DNA of 64,000 nucleotides from Trema orientale (GCA_002914845.1 JXTC01000119.1:360271-424270); one strand, 5' to 3'. Numbered from the stretch's first letter, positions 47,120-58,256 are shown. Numbers and translations are program-made. Notes: generated from the sequence alone by a model not told the origin.

Positions 47120-47770
47120 AAAACGCTTTGTATATAAATAAATCATAGGAAACCACAAAAGTTTCTAGGAAATAAGTTTGGTTTCCTATTAGCATAATGC
47201 CCTGTATGTAAATAAATTACGAAAGACCACAAAGAGTTTTTAAGAAACTAGCTTAGTTTCTTTTTAGCAAAATGCCATGTATGTACATAAATCGCAGGAA
47301 ATTACAAAAGTTTTAGCAGAATGCCTGTAGCTAAGTAAATCAAAAGAAACTACAAAAGTTTCCTAAAAACTAGTTTGGTTTCTATATAGGAAAATGTCCT
47401 GTAACTAACTAAATCACATAAAACCACAAAGATTTCTTGGAAACCAGTTTAGTTTCCTGGTAAAATGTTTTGTAGATAAGTAAATCACAAGAAACCACGA
47501 AGATTTCCTAAAAATTAAACTAGTTTCCATGTAGTAGAATGTTTTGTAGCTAATTAAATTACAAGAAATCACACAGGTTCCCTAGAAACTAATTTAGTTT
47601 TCTTTTAGCAGAATGTCTTCTAGCTATGTAAATCACAAGAAACTACAAAGATTTTCTAGAAACTAAACTAGTTTCCATGTAGTAGAATGTCTTGTAATTA
47701 GCTAAATTATAGGAAACTACAGAGGTTTCTAAGAAACTAATTTGCTTTTCTAGAAACTAATTTGGTTTCG
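47120..47770. repeat. 74-bp minisatellite, nine units
   Basis: Units start with AATG(T/C)(C/T)(T/C)TGTA-like words near 47121, 47196, 47271, 47320, 47393, 47464, 47539, 47612 and 47686. Spacing is 71-75 bp except one 49-bp unit. Each holds AAATCACAAGAAACCACAAAG and CTAGAAACTAGTTTAGTTTCC. The segment AAACTAGTTTCCATGTAGTA appears in every second unit at the right side, hinting at a two-unit higher-order repeat. It is not a CRISPR array, because the whole unit is repeated with no unique spacers. Confidence 0.9.
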
Positions 47771-48765
47771 TGATTACTTATCCCTAAAAAACTAAGAAAC
47801 CAGCTCTTATTTTTCAGACCAAACATGTTAGAAGTAAGTTCAGTTTCTAATTTCAATACCAAAAAACCCAAAATTCAATGATAGTTAAAATTCATTATCC
47901 AAAAATACATAGTCATAGCCAAGTTTTAACACCCAAAAATACGGAAATTGGATCTCAATTTTGACATCAAATAAGTCAGAAATTATTAACTAATTTTGAA
48001 ACAAAAAACTCAAAAACCAATAAGCAGTTACAAAGTTGAAATCAATCTAAAAAAATTAGACATTATCCAACCGCCAACACTAAGAAACTAAGTCACCTAT
48101 TAAACTTTAACCACAAAAAACCAGTACACCAATCTCTTGTTTTAACACTACATAAATTAGATACTAAACCATATATTAACCATTAATCCCAAGAAGTCTC
48201 TAGTTTAAACACCACGTAACTTAGTTACCAGTTTCCAAGTTTACTACTAGTTATTAGAAAATAAATTCGCAATTAGTTTCTACTCAATAATTCTTTCATA
48301 ATAAACTAATAACTTATTTGGATTCCTATATTTTAACACTAATAAATTAAGAAACCAATTGTTTTTTTTTTTTTTTTTCGGATAACAATCATCTTGATTA
48401 TCAGTTCAGTACCTAATTTAACACCAAAAAACTCAGAAATTAATACCTAAATTGATATGATATTGAGCCACCTTTTAACCACTACTCAATTATAATACCA
48501 GGAACTAATAAAACAGTCCCTTACTGTAACACCAAGCATCCTAGAAAACCCAATCCAATTCCTAATTCACACAGACTTGAAACTAGTCTAAAAGTTAGAA
48601 ACTAAGCAATACCATTATCATGACTAGAATTTAAAATTCATAAATTATTGTAAAATTTACTAAAAATTTTCCGAATAAATCATGTTTGGTTCACTTGACA
48701 AGTAGAAATTATTCTAATAAGGGATTAAAATATAATGAAAAATTGAGGTTTCCCCTTGAAACTAT

Positions 48766-49230
48766 CTAGTGACAAATAGACATCATCAATATATACTCAT
48801 CATGAGAGATAATGCATAAAAAAAATACCATTTCATTGGCAATTGCAGAAACGTTTGACAATAATACATGTGCCGTTTCTTTAAATAATTTCATGACTTC
48901 CATACAAGTGTTCACATCTAATACCAGACCCATTTTATTCTTTGAAAAGGAAATAAAAATCCTAAACACAACTCAAGAAATTAGCGACTTCTCAACCATA
49001 AGAAATGACCCATATAAATTTAAACCCAAAAATGAAAATGAAGCCAAAGCTTGACGTTGCTGAAATCAACATATCCATAATCGAAGGAGCGTCGTAAGAT
49101 GTCGTGAGTGAAGAAAGTAGATGAAAACCTATCTCGATTGCCTTCCTGTTGCTGTCATTTCCGATGGGCTCACCAACTGTGTCTGAACCGTTGAAGAGGT
49201 TTTGTCCAAGGCTTGGCTACTTGGTAGATC
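48766..49230 (-). other. Exon-like patch of unknown origin
   Basis: On minus, 49200-49050 has higher GC and mixed composition, and a frame with MGLVLDVNTCMEVMKLFKET and VLLSNVSAIANEM (about 48930-48835) follows after an ATG-containing leader (MDMLISATSSF near 49085). The composition is protein-like and the patch sits at the end of the inverted-repeat element, as captured host exons do. I do not recognise the protein. Confidence 0.3.
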
Positions 49231-49388
49231 AATATATCCGATATGAGAAAGATCATTTTCTCAGCCAAGATGGGTAAAGTGGTATTTTTGTATAAAAAAA
49301 CTGTATGAAAATATGTAAAAAAAAAAATGATAGCGTAATTTTGGCAATAGTTTTTCAGAAGTAGGCCAGGTCATTTTCCCATTACTCC

Positions 49389-51514
49389 CACACTCAATAT
49401 TAGTGGGCTCACATTTATTTCCAAATTCTAAAGTTCGTCATCCCATATTAGGGATATTTTTTTCAAATTTTTTATATTTTTAATTAATCTATATAGATCT
49501 ATTACATATTCCAATGAAAGTGGGTCCCAATAATCTGAATCCAATCCAAACCTACACTCTACATGGAATGGTATTATGTTTATCCCAATCTAATCTATTA
49601 GATTCTATCCGATATAATAATTTAATCTCAGTCTTGCATATCAAATACACCTAAGTCAATATTTTTTTGTCAAAATCTCTCCTAGTTCTTTTTGGCAATA
49701 ATGATATCTTAACAGATGGACTGAACTTGGTACTTTTAACAAAATATAAGGTGCACAATAATAAAAGTTTGGGAACTAAAGCGAGAGTAATATAAAATTT
49801 CCGTGGGCTAACATGCATTACTCTATGAATTTAAGAAATATACCTTCGATTAATTATAGTAAAACGTCTCTCTTACGGTTGATGTCACTTGCATAGAACA
49901 TGAATATGATTGAATATCGATAAAATTGTATTTTTGTAGTCTATTACACATAATTCCAAAACTCGTTGTCATTTCCTTGCTCATTGCAATCAATTTCCAA
50001 GCACTTCCTCAACAAAACAACACGCTTCCACATACTCACAATAGTAACCCGATTACCTAAAACAACAAACTAGACTTCAAACTACTCTCTTATTCATTTT
50101 TCAAAATTTCTTTTTGCTAGAAAACTTCAAACTACTTCTATGCACTGGAATATGATGAAAATATATTTAATCGTCTTAATGAGGTTCAAGAAAGACAGGT
50201 AAGCGGCCACTCCTAACATGGACCACTCAGAAGCAATCTTCATTAATTTAACAAATTAGTACCAACCTTTGCCTTTCTTTTCTTTTTCCCAGAATATTAC
50301 CAGCCTTTGCCTAAATCTTTGGCCTCATTTCATACATGTTATTTGGCGAATCAAAATTATATATCCCCAACTTAGTAATAGTACGCAAACCTACTACTCA
50401 ATTTTAATGTCTCAATTCATATACAACCAATAAATCAATGTCACATCAATTTTTCAATTTTATTATTTTTATCTAAGTTTTTAACATGATGTAACATTGA
50501 TTCAATAGTTAGAACATAGTAGATGCTGAAATTAAACAGAAAATTTGGATTCTCCAAACGCAAAACGTGACTAAAAAATTAAAGGAAAAAAAAAAAGTGA
50601 CAAAAATCAATATGGGGTTATGTCAATTGTGTCTATCGAGTATAATATCTTCATCCCAAAAAGATTGGGTAGATAAAGGTGGTGGGTGTTAAAAACTTTG
50701 AGACATCCCTACAAGACATGGAATTTCGTTCAGCCTTTTTTTTCCTCCTCTCTCCATCGTTGTCTGCTTTAGAAAAAAATGTCACTCAAGTGTCTTTTGC
50801 TTTAGTTATACAGCTTTGATTTCGCCATGCATGTACTTATTCCAACTAAATTATAAGAAAGTGTCAGCTTCAAAGAATGAAGAGCTTGAAATTACATCAA
50901 GACCACCCCCCTACGCTTTTTGCTTGTGTGAGATTTGACCACTTTGAAGCTTCCAAATAAAGTTGGATAATGACATAGCTAGAGAAACAGCATCTTGAAA
51001 TTAACATAAGCCCCTTTGGCTTAAACCAAAGGACCTATAAGAATATGGAAATCATGCACTAGTAACTCGTTTGTCCAATTCTCCGATAAGTAATTTGTTA
51101 TTTTTCAAGCGGAAAGATTCAATGAATGTCATATACAAACATTTTTAAAATTACAAAATTGTGATTAGAATTATTGTGACAATAAATCCTTCAAAATTGG
51201 GGCCTCGAGGGTCATATCAGCATTGATCTGTGGTAAAAATGCGGAAAATGAAACTTCGCTTTGGTCCTGAGTTACCAACGTTGGCATGATACTGGCTGGA
51301 GTTTTCCTCCTATTGGACTAATTCAAATATATTTTTTAAATTATTTTTTGTTGAATTTTGTAATTTTGCATACAAGACAAATTAAAACACACATTTCTTA
51401 CTATTTTATGAGCTTGTTACTTGTTAGAAAGGTTTGATAATATCAAGTTGCGCTAGTAACAATAGATCAGCATTCTACCAAAGAATCTTTTAATTAGGGA
51501 GGGTAATACATAAT
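49389..51514. other. Intergenic DNA, nothing firmly recognised
   Basis: AT-rich, no gene. A possible MITE right end lies near 49650 (CATATCAAATACACC followed by TAA) with CCAATCTAATC-like words before it, but no matching left end was found. Confidence 0.45.
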
Positions 51515-51522
51515 TATTATAA

Positions 51523-51694
51523 GGAGATGGCTACGGTAGGGGCGTCCCTACGTAAGGTCATGCCTTAATTATCGTTGGATGGGAATCTGTGGAGAATAAC
51601 GAGAATCTATGGAGAATCTATTTATATACAGATTCTCATCCAACGGTGAATAGACAGAGCCCTACGTAGGGGCGCCCCTACTGTAGACGCGCCC
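51523..51694. mobile_element. MITE 'GGCTACGGTAGGGGCG', copy 1
   Basis: This 172-bp element has ends GGAGATGGCTACGGTAGGGG (left) and GGGCGCGTCTACAGTAGGGG (right, inverted). A perfect 8-bp target duplication TATTATAA flanks it (51515-51522, 51695-51702). A second, inner inverted pair (GGATGGGAATCTG and AGATTCTCATCC) surrounds the centre. The 8-bp duplication fits hAT, though Mutator-like elements (9 bp) are not excluded. No ORF. Confidence 0.85.
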
Positions 51695-51702
51695 TATTAT
51701 AA

Positions 51703-53172
51703 ATATGATCAAAGTCGATCATATTCTCAGTAAATTTTTCAGTCTTATCTCGATCGACTTTAGAAAAGTAAAAACAAGAAGGTTCCATTCGTAAAGCCCT
51801 GCATATAATTTCCTCTTTTATCTCTTTTGCCTTTCTTTGCTAACCGAATTTTTCTTTTCCTTTTGTTATTTTCAGAAAAAGACAATCCAACCCATCAATG
51901 TTTAAACTCTGAAAACAGTCATTAAGTCGGTAGAATTAAACAACAGATTGAAAATAACACAAGCATTACTATGTCCATTAACCTTACTTTCTCTTTAACA
52001 AGAAGGTGAGAAACATCGACAGTTATGCCCACATATAGGTTCGATAAATGAATTAAAAAATAAAGCAAGTGCTGTATACTTTGACCGGTTGCAAGTTGTA
52101 GCATGTTTCAATGCATATTCTATGCCAAGAAGCAACTAAAATGTCTTTGCTGGCAACGAAAAGTTAAAAAGTAAAATCCAAATTGTTGTATCTTTTTCCT
52201 ATGGTTCACACAATTGTTCATATTGTATACCACTAAGGACTTGAGAGCAATGTCGACTATAATGCTTATGCCAGAGACAAAAATGGCGTACAAAATTGAC
52301 GACCACACCATTCAAATTGTTAGTTTTCAAAAATCATAAAGCACTACTACTACAACATGCATTCCTCAATCGCCACATAGCCTAGAAATAGGACAGTACG
52401 GTCCCCACTCGAAAGTCCAATAACATAACACGAAACTAGATAAATAGATCAACTTAGGGAATATATGTGCATGTCTTTTTCCTTTTCGAAATTTAAAAGG
52501 AATATCCCAAACAAAAGCTAAAAGGGAAAGAAGGTAAAGGTTCAAGGAATAAAGCACATAGTAGAAACAATCAAACAATAAAGACTATACCATAAATTAA
52601 AAAATAAAATAAAGTGCAAAATTAAAGGGAAAAAAAAAGAATGCATGACGATAATCCCATTCAGAAGAGACAAGTAATAAATGGGATTCCCTGGTCTCTA
52701 CGCTCACCTAAACCAGAACATCTGTTCCTCCATCGCTATCCCCATAGTCCATACTCCATGCCCTTGCCATACCCCATTTTGCCCCCACTTCTACCCTTTT
52801 TCTTTTTTTCTTTTCCTTTTCTTTAATTTTTTGTCTGTACATCACAAAGATAAATAAACATAAATAAAATAAAACTCTCAAAAAACATACAGACAACAAC
52901 ACATGGTAATGTAATTCGAAAAAAATCTTAGAAAAATCTCTTCAATTGCCTATAACCACGCAACAAGGTGGCGCGTGAAAGGCATCCTCCGAAGCACCGC
53001 AGTCAAAGGAGGATCAAAACTGGAAATTGCAGACTACCTTGTTAACTGTTTTCCTCCCTTGTGGGGAAATGACCGCCCTTTCAAGCGACTAACATCACGC
53101 ACGCGCCACTCCGGGCGCGTGGGACTTTCCTATCTCGGAACTTGGACAGCTGACGAGATGAGTCAAGTCAAC
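51703..53172. other. Intergenic DNA and 3' flank of the kinase gene
   Basis: No gene is supported; frames here are AT-rich and lack motifs. The part next to 53172 is the 3' UTR or flank of the minus-strand kinase gene and is less AT-rich than the rest. Confidence 0.5.
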
Positions 53173-54094
53173 TCAACTCAGCTCAAGACCAGTGTGGAAT
53201 GAGGGATGTATGTCTTTGAGCAAACCCAGGACCTGTTGCATGGTGGGCCTTTTCCCAGGTGACTCAGCCGTACACAAGTACCCAACTCGGAGACTCTCCA
53301 CCATCTCCCGCTCCGACCCGACCCGGTCACATCCAGATCGGAGTCTCGGGTCAAGCGCGTTTGCTCCATGTCCCTCCCTCACCAACCTCCTGACCCAGAC
53401 AACGGTCTCCGCTGTCCCGGGCCGACCTGTAAGGAGCTCCATCAACACCACCCCGAAACAGTACACGTCCGTCTCGGGGGTACAGTTATTATCTCGCCCC
53501 GACCCAAAGCTCCAGAACCCGAAATCCGCGATCCGGGGCTCGAAATTCTCGGCCAGTAGCACGTTCGAAGTCACCAAGTGGCCGTGCACGACGGGCCTCG
53601 AACCCGCGTGGTGGAGGTAGGCCACCCCACGCGCTATCCCCACGGCGACGCGGTGGCGCGTGAGCCAACCCATTTTCTCGGGAGAGTACACGTGGAACCC
53701 GGTCCCGTTGGGATTCTCCCACGTGTCACCACTCCAGTCTTCCACGTTGGTCTGGCCGGTCGGAAGCTCGTGGAGCCACCTATGTAGGTCGCCGTTGGCC
53801 ATGAACTCGTACAAAACCAGCTTCTCTTTCCCTTAAAAAAAATAATAATAATAATTAAAATTTTTATTTAATATCTTTCCTCAAATTCAAATTCGAAAAT
53901 GATAAATAAATAAATAAATAAGGTCACGGATATCAATAGAAGTAATCATGGCCTGGTACTTAAATTTACGTGTGTGAAAAGGGTTTGAAGGAAAAAACAG
54001 TCGTTTATGGAGTACGAACCCGAAGAGCATTTATTAACCCGTGAGGTTCAATTTAAGATGGTAGGTTAAAGCACGATCAGAACTTGAGAGTGAG

Positions 54095-54150
<56 letters not shown>

Positions 54151-55657
54151 TCCTGAACTGTACGGTACCTGCAATGCAGTAACCGGAGAGAGGCAACAGG
54201 TTGGGGTGTTTCAACCTGGAAAGCTCCTCGAACATGGAGACCGCGTAATCGTGATCGACGTCTCTGGCGTTTTCCAAAACCTTGATCGCCACGTGGATTT
54301 CTCCCGGGAGCACGGCCGTGTAGACGGGCCCACACCTGCCCTCCGCCAGCTGGGACTCCTTCCCGAAGTGTGACGTGGCGGCGATCAGGTCCTTGAACGT
54401 CAAGTTCAACAATGGCTTCTCGAACATGACCACCGGAGCCGACGAGGGCTCTCTCAGGTCCGCGATCCACGACGAGCCCGACTCGGTCTCGAACGAAAAG
54501 GGCCCAGATTTCTCCATCTTGAAAGGCAGTTGGACCGGTTTCGAGATAGCCCATTTGTTCTTTCTCGCCACTCGTCGTCTTCTTTTATACATCCACACGA
54601 AAAAGCAAACCGCCATTGAAAACAGAGCAAGTGCAGAGGCAGAGGCCGAGCCCAAAACCAGAGATTTCCTGATTTTGTCTTTGGGTTTTCTCTCAATCGG
54701 GTTTTTGTTTGTGGTTTTGTGTTTGTGGACCAGTTCGTTGGCTTCCGGTCGAGCGTGAAACAGGGTCGAGTTTTTACGAAACGGTGCCGGCGCCGGTGAC
54801 GGAGAAGGAGAAGGAGAAGGAGAGTGATCGGGACTTGGGGCTTTTTTAGCGTCGAAAGTGAAGTTCCCGGCGGCGATGAAGGCTGATTTGCCAAACCTCT
54901 GATACTTCTCGTGACTAACCAATCCAGAGAAGTTGTTAAGAGAAAGGTTGAGGAATTTGAGGCCATCAAGAGGAGGGAAATCATAGGGGAAAGTACCGTT
55001 CATCTTGTTATTCGAAACGTCCAAGTACTTCAAAGACCGGAGAGCCGAAACGGGTTTCGAGTTGCCGGAGATATTGCAGCCCGAGATGTCGAGGTGTTCC
55101 AACTCGGTGAGGTTTCGAAGCCCGGAAGGCAGAGTTCTCAAATCGTTACGCGAGAGATCGAGTACTTTAAGCCCGGGAAAACCAGAGAGCCGAACCAGGT
55201 TGGTGAACCGGTTTGTGGAGAGGTTGAGGGCTTGAACCGACGAAAACGAACCTTTTCCCGATGTGGGTTCGAAGCCGATACTCCCACCGAACCGATTCCT
55301 GGAAAGATCGACTTCAACCAAGCCCGAAACGGACCAGAGCCAACCCGGGACTGAGCCCTTCAAGGAATTTCTCGAGAGATCGAGGGTGTGTAACTGGGAC
55401 AAGTTTCTGAGGAACTTCCAGGTTATGATCCCTCTCAGATTCATGGAGGAGAGGTTTAGTTCTCTGATCGGCGGGCTTGAACAGCTCGAGTCTTCGTGTT
55501 TGAACCAAGAACGGTTGAAGCCGGAGACTGATCCGAAGGCCTTGGAAACCAGGTCTATGTCCGTACTGTTGCATGGTGATGAAGACGAAGCTGATTCTGC
55601 AATAACAAGATTAAGGGCCAAGAGAATAAAACCCATAAACAAGAATTTCATTCTCAT
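53173..55657 (-). CDS. CAMRLK: LRR receptor-like kinase, CaMRLK type (715 aa, 2 exons, atypical kinase)
   Basis: Exon 1 is 54169-55657 and exon 2 is 53173-53831, with a 337-base GT..AG intron; the frame runs through (YCIAG then [10 protein letters not shown]). The start at 55657 ([16 protein letters not shown]) gives a clean signal peptide (about residues 1-22); no ATG lies further upstream in frame. About six to seven LRRs follow ([43 protein letters not shown]), then a Ser/Pro repeat, one transmembrane helix (about 335-357) with a KRRRR stop-transfer motif, and a kinase domain. The kinase keeps the VAIK lysine and DFG, but the HRD site reads [13 protein letters not shown], so the catalytic aspartate is replaced. 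It is therefore probably a weak or inactive kinase acting at the plasma membrane. The Arabidopsis relative is described as calmodulin-binding; ligand and pathway are unknown here. Confidence 0.93.
54100..54144. repeat. (GA)n microsatellite in the kinase-gene intron
   Basis: About 22 AG units begin 24 bases inside the intron from the 5' splice site; on the transcript it is a CT tract. Such a tract may vary in length between individuals. Confidence 0.95.
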
Positions 55658-55800
55658 TTTCCTCTGTCTTTCGGCGACCCCTGTTTCAAGTTTCAAGCTC
55701 TGTACCTTGCTTTTCTCTCCATTTAAGAGATAGAGGGACTGGAATGGAAGATGGAGTGTGGGTTTTATTAACTTATATGGGGAAAATTTTATTTTATTTA
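55658..55800 (-). promoter_or_regulatory. 5' UTR and core promoter of the kinase gene
   Basis: ATATAA on minus (about 55773-55778, within CCATATAAGTT) is a likely TATA box, placing transcription start near 55745 and giving a leader of about 90 bases. The leader contains one upstream ORF (55693-55722). Confidence 0.5.
55693..55722 (-). CDS. Upstream ORF of 9 codons in the kinase-gene leader
   Basis: ATG at 55722 opens MERKARYRA and stops at TGA 55693-55695, 35 bases before the main start. The ATG context (TTAAATGG) has A at -3 and G at +4, favourable for plants. If the inferred transcription start is right, ribosomes would meet it first, which could dampen translation of the kinase. Regulation is inferred. 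Confidence 0.4.
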   Translation of the reverse strand: MERKARYRA

Positions 55801-56075
55801 TTTGTAAGGAGAGGAGCTAGTGAAGAACTTAACGGCGTTAGGTTTCACGGGAAGTGTAACAGTTGAGTTGAAGGAAGGAGTTAGTAGTACTTGAGTAGCT
55901 GGGGTTGACTGATAATTGTCAACAGACTGACTCTGACTCATTGGGTGAAGGGTTTCTAAAAATCACCGGTTGGTGATGCGGTGATTGCGAACACTTTTGT
56001 TTAAAAAGATATAATTTATTTATTTTTCTTGAATTTGTGATGATTTTTTTGTTGTTGCTTTGATTTCATACCTAA
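55801..56075. other. Upstream flank of the kinase gene
   Basis: No coding sequence. GTTGACTGATAATTG and TTGACTGAT-like words near 55905 contain W-box-type TTGAC cores, which are bound by WRKY factors in defence genes; their relevance here is inference. Confidence 0.35.
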
Positions 56076-56450
56076 GGTCATGTTTGGTTGGTGTAATGGA
56101 ATAGAAATAGTAATAAAAATTGTAATAAAGTGGAATTAGAATGGGAATAGAAATGATATTTTATTGTTTGGTTGATTTAGTAGAATGGAATGGAATGAGT
56201 ACTATATTGACCAAAATGTCATTACTTTTAGATGTCCTAGTAGGGCAAAAAAGAAAAATGATGTTTCTAAAATATGGATAAAATAGTGGAACAGTGATTC
56301 TATAGTTTTTTGGATGGAATTACAATTCCATCAAATAATGGAACTTTGATTCTATAGGAATCATTATTTCTTTGTTCAATGTCAAAGCAAATAATGGAAT
56401 AGGAATGATGATTCCATTCCCAAATTTATTCCCTTATACCAAACACGCCA
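56076..56450. mobile_element. Tourist-like (PIF/Harbinger) MITE, complete
   Basis: The element is 375 bp with ends GGTCATGTTTGGTTGGTG (left) and TGGCGTGTTTGGTATAAG (right, inverted) and TAA on both sides (56073-56075, 56451-56453). It repeats GGAATGGAAT-like words and has no ORF. It lies about 330 bases upstream of the inferred start of kinase-gene transcription, so it may add sequence to that promoter region. Confidence 0.75.
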
Positions 56451-56453
56451 TAA

Positions 56454-57015
56454 TACTCTACCTCTTTCTCGGCTTTCCCATCACATATTAATTGGAAAAA
56501 AAACATGACGAAATTTCCTAAAGAAGGACAAAGGATACACAATGAGAGCAAAATCTTGTTTGTTTCTTGGCTCCATTTTTTATAGAAAAAAAAATTGTGG
56601 AGAGTGGCGACTAGCACTTAGCAAATCCCTTGGACATGACCAAAGAAGCACCACACGTTGAGAGGCTAAGAAATGAAGCTACAAAATGAAACACGTCATC
56701 TATTCAATTCTTCTAAAGTTTAATAGACATTGAGCATGAATATCAACCGTTTTATGCGAAATTCGAACATGAGATCTACTGACTATTGAACATGTAATAT
56801 ACAAGTTTTTGATAATGCTCCAATAAGTTTTTAAATACCATTTTTTTTTCAAGATTTAAAAAAGAAAAATTGCAATATGACGTTCACAATTATGTACTAC
56901 TTCTTCTTATTATACTATATGGCTTTCATAAAACGCATACTATCTACTTCTACCATGTACTACTAAAAAATGTCATATATAAGTTGATCACATCCTTTTA
57001 GATATAGGACACACG
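56454..57015. other. Intergenic DNA, nothing recognised
   Basis: AT-rich sequence with no gene or terminal-repeat element that I can support. Confidence 0.5.
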
Positions 57016-57515
57016 TTAATATTGTTGACTAGGATTGATAATATATGGTCGGATTTTTTCAGGAGGGCAAAATCTAATTTTAATTTTTTTTTGTGCCCTT
57101 CTTTTCTGCTCTTTATATTTTTTTTTCTTCAAATTAACTTGTAATTGAGTAATATAATTTAGGACTGGTAATATAAAATTGACCATTTTGAAACACACAT
57201 AGTTAATATAGACATGATTTAAAAGATATTTTAAACTGAGGTCTAAAAAAAAATTATTCATCAAAGTGTGAAAAAAATAAATATTTAATAATAATAGAAA
57301 TAAACTTTAAAAATCATAAAATTCAATAGGGTAAATAAGGGACATTAATGAATCTTTTAATGAAATATATGAGTAAATTTTATATTATTAAAATTTAAGG
57401 GAACAAATAAAGAATATAATTGAATATTATTACAAATATTAAAGTAAAAATGAAAATTTTAAAAAGTTGAGGGGGCATATGCCCCCTTGGGCCCAAGTTA
57501 GCTCCGACCAACCAG
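57016..57515 (-). mobile_element. Possible hAT-type terminal remnant
   Basis: On minus, GGTCGGAGCTAACTTGGGCCC and AAGGGGGCATATGCCCCC resemble the start of plant hAT elements with GGAGCTA-type ends. No transposase and no second end were found. Confidence 0.3.
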
Positions 57516-57881
57516 CCAGAACTTTTCCACTACTATGCTTAAAGCCATTTGTTTTCCTTTGAGATTGGTCTTAATCATGCTTTGTTTTACTCTTTTGTCA
57601 CCGGTGTACAACCCAAAATGTTATGTTACACCCTTCAAAAAAAAAAAAAAATGTTATGTTACATTATCAAGTTTGTTACGCCTAGCTATCTATTTGCCTT
57701 TAGAATAATACTGCACTGTATCCTAATTTTCTGTTTTATCAAGATTTAGTCGTGAATGAGAGAATGTAGATTTTTTGCTTGAAATGAGAGAATGTAGATT
57801 TTTTGCTTGAAATGAGAGAATGTAGATTTGTTTTCTCAGTTTTAATATAAAACGTTTAAGAATAGTATATGAAATATATAT
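57516..57881. other. Intergenic DNA with a short triplet repeat
   Basis: GAAATGAGAGAATGTAGATTTTTTGCTT occurs about 2.5 times in tandem at 57755-57830 (27-base unit). No gene is seen. Confidence 0.6.
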
Positions 57882-58038
57882 GGGGATGGCTACGGTAGGG
57901 GCGTCCTTACGTAGGGTCATGCCTTAATTATCGTTGGATGGGAATCTGTGGGGAATAACGAGAATCTGTGGAGAATCTATTTATATACAAATTCCCATCC
58001 AACGGTGAATAGACAAGGCCCTACGTAGGTAGGGGCAT
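57882..58038. mobile_element. MITE 'GGCTACGGTAGGGGCG', copy 2, right end altered
   Basis: The left end and body match copy 1 closely, but the right terminal repeat is lost or changed after GTAGGTAGGGGCATG. It lies 36 bases from copy 3, in the same orientation. Confidence 0.8.
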
Positions 58039-58073
58039 GTTTTCAAAAAAAAAATGTATCATATAATCTTTAT

Positions 58074-58256
58074 GGGGATGGCTACGGTAGGGGCATCCCT
58101 ACGTAGGGTCATGCCTTAATTATCGTTGGATGGGAATCTGTGGGGAATAACGGGAATCTGTGGAGAATCTATTTATATACAGATTCCCATCCAACAGTGA
58201 ATAGACAGGGCATAGGGGCGCCCCTACGTAGGGATGCCCCTACTGTAGACGCGCCC
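58074..58256. mobile_element. MITE 'GGCTACGGTAGGGGCG', copy 3
   Basis: A complete copy of about 183 bp with ends GGGGATGGCTACGGTAGGGG and (inverted) GGGCGCGTCTACAGTAGGGG. The flanks ATCTTTAT (58066-58073) and ATATTTAT (58258-58265) are a likely 8-bp target duplication with one difference. Confidence 0.85.

Larger units (their letters stand above)
46370..49388. mobile_element. 3-kb inverted-repeat element carrying a minisatellite
   Basis: The left end (GTGGGATTACTAATGGGTTTTTGAC.., then AAAATATTACCAATTTTAC) and the inverted right end (GTGGGAGTAATGGGAAAATGAC.., then AAAACTATTGCCAAAATTAC) align over about 60 bases with gaps. In between are a pyrimidine tract (46620-46870), a nine-unit minisatellite (47120-47770), a longer field of GAAACTAA-like words to about 48600, and an exon-like patch (48766-49230). 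No transposase is visible. A target duplication was not resolved, so the element boundaries are tentative. Confidence 0.45.

Noticed and set aside
47120-47770. CRISPR-like array
   Set aside because: The entire 74-bp unit repeats, there are no unique spacers, and the setting is a plant genome. It is a minisatellite.
53192-53620. Plus-strand ORF of 142 codons
   Set aside because: It is the antisense shadow of the GC-richer kinase exon, with no motif of its own.
54066-54554. Minus-strand ORF of 162 codons ending in Ser/Leu repeats
   Set aside because: Other frame of kinase exon 1 running into the intron GA microsatellite; the repeats are microsatellite translation.
54911-55733. Plus-strand ORFs opposite the LRR region
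   Set aside because: Shadows created by the regular LRR codon pattern; no start context or homology.
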